Shown: positions 1 through 6,951 of the stretch, piece by piece
Numbering within the stretch: the first letter of the stretch is position 1
Layout of the letters: the number at the start of each line of letters is the position of its first letter
Made by a program: the position numbers and the translations under genes
DNA from: Sphingobacteriia bacterium
GTDB lineage: Bacteria > Bacteroidota > Bacteroidia > UBA7662
Reading direction: 5' to 3'
Length of the DNA: 10,785 nucleotides
Assembly: GCA_009926245.1 (NCBI GenBank)
Contig: RFPG01000033.1
Location: forward strand, 1-10,785
Notes under the pieces: model-generated
Databases searched by the model: none
What the model saw: only the letters and a program-made list of their open reading frames with translations
What the model was told of the DNA's origin: nothing

Positions 1-72
1 CCGCTGGTCCGTTCTTCGTACCATGCGGAGCGTCATCTTCATCCCCGCAATACCGGGGCAACCCTTTCGTGA
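1..72 (+). CDS. Possible 3' end of an upstream gene (recF-like tail?), partial
   Basis: One open frame reads from the first base to a TGA at 70-72. It contains a short string HAER preceded by serines, which loosely resembles the T-D-T-H-x-E-R stretch near the end of RecF, the DNA gap-repair ATPase. In Bacteroidota recF is commonly followed by a DUF721 gene, as would be the case here. However, all three forward frames are open over this short stretch, and the aspartate of the RecF motif is not present, so the frame and the identity are both uncertain. Confidence 0.25.
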   Translation, partial: PLVRSSYHAERHLHPRNTGATLS

Positions 73-86
73 TTTCGCATTTTGTG

Positions 87-383
87 ATGATTTCCTCCAA
101 AGATTTGCCGCCATTGGGTGATTGGGTCAAGGCCTGGGCCAAGAGGTACGGCCATACGGGCGCTATGAAACAAGAATTGTTACGAAATGCCTGGGAGCGA
201 ACCGTTGGACCTTCGTTGGCCTCCCGAACCCAAGCCTTTTGTTGGGACGGAGGTGGCATTGTTTGGGTCCGCATGATGGATGCAGCCTCTCAACAAGAGG
301 TGCATCTGCGTCAGCGCGAATGGCTGGATGCTTTGCGTAGCGGAGAGGAATGTGCGCATCTCCAGGAAATACGAACTTATTAA
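87..383 (+). CDS. DUF721/DciA-like small protein
   Basis: A small protein of 98 residues if it starts at the ATG at 87; an in-frame GTG at 69 would add six residues, but ATG is preferred. It shows the DUF721 pattern: a helical N-terminus, then W-x-x-x-V-G-x-x-x-A-x-R-T (the AWERTVGPSLASRT stretch), then a strand rich in valine followed by helix-forming residues. DUF721 includes DciA, which loads or controls the replicative helicase DnaB in bacteria lacking DnaC; that role is known for the family and not shown here. It lies 6 bp upstream of gpmA and probably shares its transcript. Bacteroidota members are often found beside recF. The family call is fairly secure from the motif; the function is inferred. 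Confidence 0.72.
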   Translation: MISSKDLPPLGDWVKAWAKRYGHTGAMKQELLRNAWERTVGPSLASRTQAFCWDGGGIVWVRMMDAASQQEVHLRQREWLDALRSGEECAHLQEIRTY

Positions 384-389
384 TTTGAT

Positions 390-995
390 ATGAGCAGACT
401 TGTTTTGGTCCGGCACGGACAATCCCAATGGAACCTTGAAAATCGTTTTACGGGATGGGTGGATGTAGAATTAACCGAGAAGGGCAAAGAAGAAGCCAGA
501 AACGCAGGCGTTAAGTTGGCCGGTATGTCTTTTGACCGGGCCTTTGTCAGTGGACTGTGGAGGGCCGCCGATACCCTCTCGTTGATATTGGAAGAAACCG
601 GGCAGAGTCATTGCCCCATTACGGCAGATCCCGCCCTCAACGAACGTATGTACGGGGAATTGCAAGGCCTGAACAAAGACGAAACGGTGGCCCGTTTTGG
701 GGCCGATCAAGTGCATCAATGGCGACGGAGTTACGATGTGCCGCCACCCGGTGGGGAGAGCCTCAAGGACACAGCGGCCCGCGTTCTGCCTTATTACAAG
801 GCGATGATCGAGCCTTTGTTGCGACAAGGTCAGAACCTTCTGGTTGTTGCCCATGGAAATTCGCTGCGAGCCCTCATCATGGAACTCGAAAAACTAACAC
901 CCGAACAAATCTTACAGTTTGAGTTGCCAACCGCGACACCGCGGGTTTACCTTTTGAATCAAGACCTGGGAATAGAATCGGCCCAAACTCTATGA
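390..995 (+). CDS. gpmA: 2,3-bisphosphoglycerate-dependent phosphoglycerate mutase
   Basis: This cytoplasmic enzyme interconverts 3- and 2-phosphoglycerate in glycolysis and gluconeogenesis through a phosphohistidine. The 201-residue protein has the histidine phosphatase signature [10 protein letters not shown] with the phosphorylated H9, the FTGW loop at 20-23, R58 in SGLWRAADT, the acid E85 in [14 protein letters not shown], the R-R-S-Y-D-V-P-P-P segment near 112-120, and the second active-site H155 in AHGNSLRAL. Position 87 is methionine where E. coli GpmA has histidine (NERHYG). It is shorter than the roughly 250-residue E. coli enzyme, mostly at the C-terminus, which is common in the shorter bacterial forms. 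The stop codon overlaps the next start as ATGA, suggesting translational coupling with the MoxR gene. No Shine-Dalgarno is evident. The call is firm. Confidence 0.95.
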   Translation: MSRLVLVRHGQSQWNLENRFTGWVDVELTEKGKEEARNAGVKLAGMSFDRAFVSGLWRAADTLSLILEETGQSHCPITADPALNERMYGELQGLNKDETVARFGADQVHQWRRSYDVPPPGGESLKDTAARVLPYYKAMIEPLLRQGQNLLVVAHGNSLRALIMELEKLTPEQILQFELPTATPRVYLLNQDLGIESAQTL

Positions 996-2029
996 ATGCG
1001 GGTTCAACCCTAAATTGCAACATGAACTGGAATTACGGATCGGATCGCGAAGCGGTCGACGGACTCAAAAAACTCTACGGAGATTTCTTGCGCGAAACAG
1101 GAAAGGTTCTGGTCGGCCAAACCGAGGCCATTCATTCCGTATGGATGGCTTTGTTGGCCAACGGCCACTGTTTTTTGGTCGGTGTGCCAGGTCTTGCCAA
1201 AACCACCTTGGTTCAGACGATTAGTGCGGTCCTTGATTTGGATTTCAAACGAATCCAGTTTACGCCGGACCTAATGCCCGGCGACATTACCGGTTCTGAA
1301 ATCCTGGACGCGAGCCGGCAGTTCCGTTTTGTGCCGGGTCCCCTCTTTGCGAACATGGTTTTGGCGGACGAAATCAACCGAACCCCGCCCAAGACGCAAT
1401 CGGCCTTGCTGGAGGCGATGCAGGAACGGCAATTAACCGTTGCCGGTCAGACCTACGCTTTGCCGTCGCCCTTTTTTGTTTTGGCCACCCAAAACCCCAT
1501 TGAACAGGAGGGAACCTACCCATTACCCGAAGCGCAGCTGGACCGTTTCATGTTTCAGATCCAGATGGGTTATCCGACCTTGGCCCAGGAGGTGACGGTG
1601 GTTCGCCAAACCACGATGCCTCGGAGCGAATCCCCCGCCAAAGTCTTGGATGCCGCAGGGCTTCTGTATTTTCAAGAACTGATCCGCCGAATGCCGGTGA
1701 CCGACCATGTTGTGGAATACGCGGTCCGCTTGGCGGCTTCGACCCGGCCTGGAACCGAATACGCGGCCCCATGGACCCAAGAATTGGTGCAATGGGGTGC
1801 CGGCCCACGGGCCTCCCAATACCTGGTTCTGGGCGCCAAATGCCATGCCGCCACCCTAGGCAAATACAGCCCGGACATCGAAGATGTGCAGGCGGTGGCA
1901 GCCGAGGTATTGGCTCACCGCATGGTCCTGAATTACAAAGCAGAGGCCCAGGGATTGCGCCCGCAGGATCTCGTCGCCCGTTTGCTGACCGATTCGGGTT
2001 TTGGCACGAAATTTGATACCAAAAGGTAA
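992..2029 (+). CDS. MoxR family AAA+ ATPase
   Basis: A 345-residue MoxR-type AAA+ ATPase, a family that acts as a chaperone-like remodeller, usually with von Willebrand A-domain partners. Visible motifs are Walker A GVPGLAKT (64-71), Walker B in MVLADEIN (122-129), the MoxR-typical block [20 protein letters not shown] (131-150), sensor 1 ATQNP (165-169), the arginine finger region AQLDRF (181-186) and a sensor-2-like GPRASQ (271-276). The start at 992 overlaps the gpmA stop by 4 bp; a second in-frame ATG at 1022 would remove ten residues that look unlike the family and could be the true start. MoxR genes commonly precede a DUF58 and VWA gene set, but here the next gene is a YugP-like peptidase, so the substrate cannot be guessed from context. 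The family call is certain; the role is unknown. Confidence 0.93.
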   Translation: MNAGSTLNCNMNWNYGSDREAVDGLKKLYGDFLRETGKVLVGQTEAIHSVWMALLANGHCFLVGVPGLAKTTLVQTISAVLDLDFKRIQFTPDLMPGDITGSEILDASRQFRFVPGPLFANMVLADEINRTPPKTQSALLEAMQERQLTVAGQTYALPSPFFVLATQNPIEQEGTYPLPEAQLDRFMFQIQMGYPTLAQEVTVVRQTTMPRSESPAKVLDAAGLLYFQELIRRMPVTDHVVEYAVRLAASTRPGTEYAAPWTQELVQWGAGPRASQYLVLGAKCHAATLGKYSPDIEDVQAVAAEVLAHRMVLNYKAEAQGLRPQDLVARLLTDSGFGTKFDTKR

Positions 2030-2062
2030 ACCAACTCGTTAACCTCCTTAAATCACAACCTT

Positions 2063-2737
2063 ATGTCTCTGGTCCTCATGCTCGGTATCATGCTAGCCTC
2101 TTGGCTGGTCGGTGCTCGTTTCAAAAGTCGCTTCAAGCTTTATGCTGCAACACCCTTGTCTTCCGGCCTGACCGGTGAGGAAGTTGCTCAGCGCATGCTT
2201 GCGGAACACAACATCAAAGATGTCCAAGTCATCTCGACAGGTGGGCAGTTGACCGACCACTACGATCCAACCAAGCGGACGGTGAATCTGAGTCAAGAAG
2301 TTTATTACGGGCGCTCGGTGGCCGCGGCGGCGGTTGCTGCTCACGAAGTGGGTCATGCGGTTCAGCATGCCACCGCTTATTCGTGGTTGCAATTCCGCTC
2401 GGCCATGGTACCTGCACTCAGTGTTACAAGCAGAATCATGCCATGGATTCTCTTGGCCGGTGTATTTACATTGCAGGCCTTTCCTCAACTACTATTGTTG
2501 GGTATTATCCTTTTTGCAGGAACGACGTTGTTCACCTTTGTGACCCTGCCGGTTGAATTCGATGCATCGCGTCGTGCTTTGGCGTGGTTGGATCGCAGCA
2601 ATATTGCCCAGAGCCAACAACATACCATGGCCAAGGATGCTTTGAATTGGGCCGCGATGACCTATGTGATCGCTGCACTTTCATCCCTGGCTACCCTCTT
2701 GTATTACGTTTCGATTTTCATGAATCGTAGGGACTAA
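2063..2737 (+). CDS. YugP-like membrane zinc metallopeptidase
   Basis: A 224-residue integral membrane protein of the YugP / neutral zinc metallopeptidase family. It has an N-terminal hydrophobic segment (about 1-17), a soluble part with the conserved DHYDPTKRTVNLS stretch (65-77), the zinc-binding HEVGH at 94-98 followed by AVQHATAY, two hydrophobic segments at about 126-162, the conserved LPVEFDASRRAL block (162-173), where E165 is the likely third zinc ligand, and a last membrane segment near 197-219. The natural substrates of this family are not established. It begins 33 bp after the MoxR gene and ends 13 bp before tatD. Family assignment is strong from the paired HEVGH and PVEFDAS motifs and the normal length. 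Confidence 0.92.
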   Translation: MSLVLMLGIMLASWLVGARFKSRFKLYAATPLSSGLTGEEVAQRMLAEHNIKDVQVISTGGQLTDHYDPTKRTVNLSQEVYYGRSVAAAAVAAHEVGHAVQHATAYSWLQFRSAMVPALSVTSRIMPWILLAGVFTLQAFPQLLLLGIILFAGTTLFTFVTLPVEFDASRRALAWLDRSNIAQSQQHTMAKDALNWAAMTYVIAALSSLATLLYYVSIFMNRRD

Positions 2738-2750
2738 GTTCCAGGCACCG

Positions 2751-3563
2751 TTGTTGACCGATACCCATTGCCATCTCTACGCTGACGCCTATGGCGATGA
2801 CCTTCAGGCGGTTCTGCAGAGGGCTGCATCGGTCGGTGTTACGCGAATTTATTTACCCAATGTTGACAAGGCAACCTTGGAACCCATGCGTTCTTTGGTG
2901 GAGGGCTACCAAGGCCCCATCCAACTGAGAACCATGCTGGGTTTACACCCCTGCTCGGTCGAAGAGACGTGGGAGGAGGAATGGGAGGTCATCGAGGCTC
3001 TTTTGAGAGCAACCCACCTTTCCTCCAAAGGAGCGGTGGCGGTTGGTGAAATTGGACTTGATTTGTATTGGAGGCAGGACAATTTGGCTTTGCAAAAGGC
3101 TGCCATGATGGCGCAAATTCAAACGGCCATTCAATTGAATTTGCCTGTTTGCTTTCATTCACGCAACAGCTTGGAGCACTTATTGGACTGCACGGCTGGT
3201 TTGGAGTTTGGGGCGGTCTTTCATTGTTTTAGCGGAACCAAGGAACAGGCCGATACGATTCTTCAAAGAGGCCAATACCTGGGCGTTGGGGGAACCCTCA
3301 CCTTTGGATCCAACCGTGCTCTGAGGGATGTGATTGCTGGGGTGGACCGGAACCGGGTGATCCTCGAAACAGACGCTCCATACTTGGCGCCGGTACCCCA
3401 CAGGGGCCAGCGCAACGAACCTGCCCATGTCTCCTTGGTGGCCAAAGAACTCGCGACACTCTGGGATATGGATATCGAAGAGGTGGCCGAAAGAACGACC
3501 CACAATGCCTTGGCATTGTTTGAGCCAGAACAGACCCAAACCACCAAAAACGCCCATGCCTAA
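2751..3563 (+). CDS. tatD: TatD family metal-dependent hydrolase (DNase)
   Basis: A 270-residue TIM-barrel hydrolase of the TatD family, cytoplasmic metal-dependent nucleases linked to DNA repair and quality control. Metal-site residues are all present: H6 and H8 in DTHCHL, E100 in VGEIGLD, H136 in CFHSRN, H158 in FHCFSG and D208 in ETDAPYLAP, followed by the family-typical PHRGQRNEP. The start is a TTG at 2751: the frame closes at a TGA at 2721-2723 and offers no ATG or GTG before the catalytic DTHCHL, and the product then begins M-L-T-D-T-H like its relatives. It follows the peptidase gene by 13 bp, and its last 8 bp overlap the start of the asparaginase gene. The specific subfamily (TatD, YcfH or YjjV) cannot be resolved by eye. 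Confidence 0.93.
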   Translation: MLTDTHCHLYADAYGDDLQAVLQRAASVGVTRIYLPNVDKATLEPMRSLVEGYQGPIQLRTMLGLHPCSVEETWEEEWEVIEALLRATHLSSKGAVAVGEIGLDLYWRQDNLALQKAAMMAQIQTAIQLNLPVCFHSRNSLEHLLDCTAGLEFGAVFHCFSGTKEQADTILQRGQYLGVGGTLTFGSNRALRDVIAGVDRNRVILETDAPYLAPVPHRGQRNEPAHVSLVAKELATLWDMDIEEVAERTTHNALALFEPEQTQTTKNAHA

Positions 3564-4641
3564 TACGGGAAAAGGGGTTTTGGTATTGTACACCGGGGGA
3601 ACGGTGGGAATGCGCCAAGGTCCGCAGGGTTTGGTTCCTGCATCGGTGGACGAGGTCTTTGGGCAGTTGCCGGCTTCGTTGCTATCGGGACAAAACGCCC
3701 CGACCTGGAGGTCGCTTGAGAATCCATTGGATAGTTCGGATTTGCAGCCGGAACATTGGCAACAGATGGCTGGAATTTTGGCGGAATCTTACGAGCAATT
3801 CGAGGGTTTTGTGGTTTTGCACGGGACCGATACCATGGCCTATACGGCTTCGGCTTTGTCTTTTATGTTGCAGGGCTTGTCCAAGCCGGTGGTACTCACC
3901 GGATCCCAATTGCCTTTGGGTCATCGTCGAACCGATGCCGTCCATCACTTGAATTCGGCTTTGGAATTTGCCATGGCCCAAAAGGACAACGGGGAACCCC
4001 GCTTGCAGGAGGTCTGCCTGTACTTTCATAACAAAGTTTACCGCGGTAACCGCTGTCGAAAGAATCAGGCCAGCGGTTTTGACGCCTTTGAATCTCCCAA
4101 TTATCCGGCCCTCGCAACGGCGGGGACCGCCTTGCGTTTTGATGAACAAGCGATGGATCAAGGCCTTCCAACATCGTCCCTTCGCTCGTTGTGTTATCGA
4201 CCGGCCCTGGATTCCAGCATAGCGAGCCTGCGCATGTTTCCTGGCCTGAATCCATCATTGGTTCACGGAATAACCGAGCAAACCGGGGTTCGGGTTTTGT
4301 TACTGGAAGGCTATGGAACCGGCAATATTCCTCCTACACCGGCTTTGGTGGAGGCCCTGCGGACTTTTGTTATCCGAGGAGGTCGGGTCGTTGCCCTTAG
4401 CCAATGCGTGGGCGGCTTTGTGGATTTGGAAAGGTACCGTAGCGGTCGTCAACTGCTGGACCTGGGCGCCATACCGGGAAGGGATATCACCTTCGAAGCG
4501 GCCCTCACCAAATCCATGCACATCCTAGCGAATCCGACGAACGACTCAGAGGATTCGAACCATGACTTTGCAGAGCGCTTTGGCCAAAGCCTGGCCGGAG
4601 AAATTAGCTTCGGCTCCGAGAACGACCCCAACGACGCATAA
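3556..4641 (+). CDS. ansA: Type I (cytoplasmic) L-asparaginase
   Basis: This enzyme hydrolyses L-asparagine to aspartate and ammonia. The start is taken at the ATG at 3556, which sits just before the catalytic strand and overlaps tatD by 8 bp; an in-frame ATG further upstream would lie inside tatD and add 43 residues with no family resemblance. The 361-residue product has the first threonine motif LYTGGTVGM (T13), the second motif VLHGTDTMAYTASAL (T91-D92), LTGSQLP (114-120), the lysine region RGNRCRKNQ (K169 likely), the AFESPNYPALA block and EGYGTGNIP (251-259). No signal peptide precedes the first motif, which fits the cytoplasmic type I enzyme. The gene ends inside the 3' end of the convergent barrel gene (38 bp overlap). 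The acidic, asparagine-rich end (about 328-361) is poorly conserved. Confidence 0.93.
   Translation: MPNTGKGVLVLYTGGTVGMRQGPQGLVPASVDEVFGQLPASLLSGQNAPTWRSLENPLDSSDLQPEHWQQMAGILAESYEQFEGFVVLHGTDTMAYTASALSFMLQGLSKPVVLTGSQLPLGHRRTDAVHHLNSALEFAMAQKDNGEPRLQEVCLYFHNKVYRGNRCRKNQASGFDAFESPNYPALATAGTALRFDEQAMDQGLPTSSLRSLCYRPALDSSIASLRMFPGLNPSLVHGITEQTGVRVLLLEGYGTGNIPPTPALVEALRTFVIRGGRVVALSQCVGGFVDLERYRSGRQLLDLGAIPGRDITFEAALTKSMHILANPTNDSEDSNHDFAERFGQSLAGEISFGSENDPNDA
4604..4641. other. Convergent gene overlap (ansA / barrel protein)
   Basis: The ansA stop codon (TAA, 4639-4641) and the stop of the minus-strand barrel gene (TTA on the plus strand, 4604-4606) face each other so that the last 38 bp encode both proteins. 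The antisense reading yields the odd Arg-Ser-rich end RSRSRS of the barrel protein. No convincing stem-loop followed by a T-run separates the two transcription units. Confidence 0.85.
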
Positions 4642-6931
4642 GCCCAGGCAGATCCGCTTCGCGGTACACCTTTCGGATTTCTTGGAAGTCGTAGCTTAGG
4701 CCAAAGTGAATTTGGACATAGCTGTCAGGCAGAAAACCCATGGTCCTCCGTTGCTTGGAAGGCATATTCCGAAATAATTGACCAAGCGAGTAGGGCGTGC
4801 CTTCGCCGGTGGTGGAATTGACGACGGTTGGGTTTTCGGGTAGCACGAGGTTGGCATTGGCTTTGGACCATTCGGTATAATTGTTGGCGTACAATTGTCC
4901 GGGACCAAAATCATCGAGATAATCGGTGAGGGGCAGGTTCCATTTGACTTCACCAAAGAAGCGTAGTCCGTTGTTACGGTACGAAATCCGACCCATGCCG
5001 TTGAGCAAAATGGCGTAGGGACCGTATTCATAGAGATTAACATCCACGTTGACTGGATTGCTCAGAATGAGCCCGGGCTTGAAATTTTGGCCCTCGGTAC
5101 CGACGGTGCGCAGGGGGATCAAAGCGACCGAATCTCGGTTGATGGCACGGTCTCGGTTGTATGAAACCACTCGGTAGGGGTCAAAACGAATCAACCCGGC
5201 TCCCCAACCATAATCAAAACTCCAACGGGTTTTGTTACGAAAGGCAAGGGGTGCCGTGTAGATTTGGTTGTAACTCAACCCAAAAACATGGGTTCTGAAC
5301 GATACTTGACTTTGATCGTCCACGGTGTAACGCTTGAAACTATTATCAACGAGTACGGTTTCTTTGATACGTCCAAAGGCGAAAGCGGCCGTTCGGTCCA
5401 ACATTCCTACCCTGCTGAAGTGACCTTCGATACGGAAGGAACGAAGAGGCTTGGTTTTCTTTTCGTAGGCGATGCTCCAGCTGCGGTCCAAAAAGGTGGG
5501 GATGCCGTATTGGTACTTGAGGTCCCCCATATAAAAGGCCAGTCCTGTAGAGAAACTTAGTTCCTGTTCGGGGAAGCTAGGACGCAAAACCAAGGAGGCG
5601 CTTCCTTCAACAGCCTCCACTTTTTTGCGAAGCAATTGAAATTCAAGTTTTCCGATCACCGTATCGGATGAACCTGGTTTGATCATTTTGGCAAGCACAT
5701 CTTTGGGGACCAGACTATCTCTTTCTGGGTCCATATTGTTCATGCCTGCCAATTGGTTGACCATGGTTTCGTACTCCATGCGACCCACGAGCGTATCATC
5801 GGCTGAAACCGGATCGCCGTCCCCAAGGGTTTTGCGGATGGGCTGGAGGAGAATGCGTAGATTGTCATTTTCAAAAACCAGGTACGATGGAATACCACGA
5901 CCACGGATCTCAAGCAATAGGCTGTCGGCCGATAAGGAGCGTTGGTGTTCGATCGCTACACCTCCGGCGCCGAAGACCTGAACCGCCCCACAATTCGGAC
6001 TGTAACCAACCAATAGAATACTTTTACGAGTTGCCTTTGCAACCTTGGGGTTGCATGGAGGCGCTACGGAGTTGGAAGCGATGGCATTTTTGACCAGGAG
6101 CTTGGGAAGTCGAGGGTTCACATTCCGGTCCATGACTTGCAAACCTCCTTCCGCTGTAACATCGTTGACCGCTAAGGTCTGTGTTGAAAGCCCCGATGCG
6201 GAGAGGGCATAAGCAGCACCGGTGGAGGTAAAGTTTCGGTCAAAGTACAAGCCGGATACGCGGACCCTTTCGGACTTGAGTTGTTCGGACAACCCCATGT
6301 GCAACATCCCCAGGGGGTCGCCTTCGGAGTTTTCGTAGTTGTGGTAGAAAGAGAGATTTTCGAGGTTCCATTCGGTCCCGTTCCCCCCGATTTTTTCAAA
6401 AAACAAACCCGAAAAATTGTTAAAGAATCGCGCATTCTTCAAGGTGACGTTGACTTTTTCGTTGGCAGGGTTGAGAAGAGGATGGTGCACCATCAGCGCT
6501 GGCTGAAGGCGCCCGCAACGCGATACCTTGAAATCTTGGATTTCGACCCGACCGCGGTTCCAAAAAGGCTCGAAGTGCAAGGCTTGATCCAAACGATCAA
6601 ACCACACATCGCGAATTCGGATCGAAGCCTTGGGGTTGTTACCGGTGACAACGATCCCTTTGCCGGATTGTTCACGAAACAAGGAGCCTATCATCACCGT
6701 GCGGCCAGTCGCCGGTTGAATCACCAAGGTACCTTCCACCCAAATCGAGGCTTGAGGCATTAAAAGAACATGGGTGTATCGGCTGAGGTCCAAGGTTTGA
6801 TTGGGTCCTACGGTGAGGGTTTCTCGGAGGATCAGGGTATCGGAGGACTGCGCGTGCAGTGGTGATGCGTGACTTAGCCCGATTAGGATACCCAGGCTCA
6901 TCAAAATAGCATGAACAAAACGGTGGTGCAT
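4604..6931 (-). CDS. Exported beta-helix-like protein with C-terminal PorG/DUF6089-like outer-membrane barrel
   Basis: A 775-residue secreted protein if started at the ATG at 6931; a TTG at 6949 adds six residues, but the ATG gives a cleaner signal peptide (MHHRF, hydrophobic core, cut after about HASPLHA). Residues to about 290 show repeated short strands ending in D-x-x-F or N-x-x-F patterns (IRDVWFDR, LKNARFFNN, LENLSFYHN, VSGLYFDRN), as in right-handed parallel beta-helices. A linker (about 375-450) carries a doubled 16-residue motif. From about 455 the sequence alternates like a beta-barrel and includes AFYMGDL, an aromatic block GWGAGLIRFDP, LRTVGTEGQ and LTDYLDD, which I recall as hallmarks of DUF6089, the PorG-type outer-membrane proteins of T9SS. 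It sits 20 bp (2 bp from the TTG) after the second gldM-like gene. Barrel family is fairly likely; the beta-helix reading is by eye, and a role as outer-membrane partner of the motor is inferred. Confidence 0.7.
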   Translation of the reverse strand: MHHRFVHAILMSLGILIGLSHASPLHAQSSDTLILRETLTVGPNQTLDLSRYTHVLLMPQASIWVEGTLVIQPATGRTVMIGSLFREQSGKGIVVTGNNPKASIRIRDVWFDRLDQALHFEPFWNRGRVEIQDFKVSRCGRLQPALMVHHPLLNPANEKVNVTLKNARFFNNFSGLFFEKIGGNGTEWNLENLSFYHNYENSEGDPLGMLHMGLSEQLKSERVRVSGLYFDRNFTSTGAAYALSASGLSTQTLAVNDVTAEGGLQVMDRNVNPRLPKLLVKNAIASNSVAPPCNPKVAKATRKSILLVGYSPNCGAVQVFGAGGVAIEHQRSLSADSLLLEIRGRGIPSYLVFENDNLRILLQPIRKTLGDGDPVSADDTLVGRMEYETMVNQLAGMNNMDPERDSLVPKDVLAKMIKPGSSDTVIGKLEFQLLRKKVEAVEGSASLVLRPSFPEQELSFSTGLAFYMGDLKYQYGIPTFLDRSWSIAYEKKTKPLRSFRIEGHFSRVGMLDRTAAFAFGRIKETVLVDNSFKRYTVDDQSQVSFRTHVFGLSYNQIYTAPLAFRNKTRWSFDYGWGAGLIRFDPYRVVSYNRDRAINRDSVALIPLRTVGTEGQNFKPGLILSNPVNVDVNLYEYGPYAILLNGMGRISYRNNGLRFFGEVKWNLPLTDYLDDFGPGQLYANNYTEWSKANANLVLPENPTVVNSTTGEGTPYSLGQLFRNMPSKQRRTMGFLPDSYVQIHFGLSYDFQEIRKVYREADLPGLMRRWGRSRSRS
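5618..5797 (-). repeat. Doubled 16-residue motif inside the barrel protein
   Basis: Two copies of a D-T-[LV]-[VI]-G-[RK]-[ML]-E-[YF]-x-x-[ML] motif lie in the linker between the two halves of the exported protein: DTLVGRMEYETMVNQL (encoded at 5750-5797) and DTVIGKLEFQLLRKKV (5618-5665). They start 44 residues apart. The region between them is charged and proline-containing. The similarity is at protein level; the DNA copies are diverged, so this is an old internal duplication or a recurring structural motif. Confidence 0.55.
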
Positions 6932-6951
6932 AGGTGATAGTTGAAGCAATT

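Noticed and set aside
378..391. Bacteroidota-type -7 box (TAnnTTTG) ahead of gpmA
   Set aside because: The sequence TAATTTG is one base short of the spacing and no matching -33 TTG at the right distance stands out; the gene is 6 bp after its neighbour.
3427..3555. Upstream ATG start for ansA giving 43 extra residues
   Set aside because: The extension lies within tatD, which is well supported in another frame, and the ATG at 3556 fits the family start.
3682..4161. 159-residue open frame on the minus strand
   Set aside because: Antisense shadow of ansA, which has full catalytic motifs.
4593..4620. Possible terminator hairpin (CGGAG ... CTCCG, or AGC-TTCG-GCT) at the convergent junction
   Set aside because: The two pairings compete for the same bases, stems are short and no T-run follows on either strand.
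6281..6763. 160-residue open frame on the plus strand
   Set aside because: Lies wholly antisense to the barrel gene, has no recognisable domain and no credible start context.
4604..6931. Type V autotransporter (beta-helix passenger plus translocator barrel)
   Set aside because: The order resembles one, but the barrel carries TEGQ and TDYLDD as in DUF6089, lacks a final-strand aromatic terminus, and sits in a GldLM operon.
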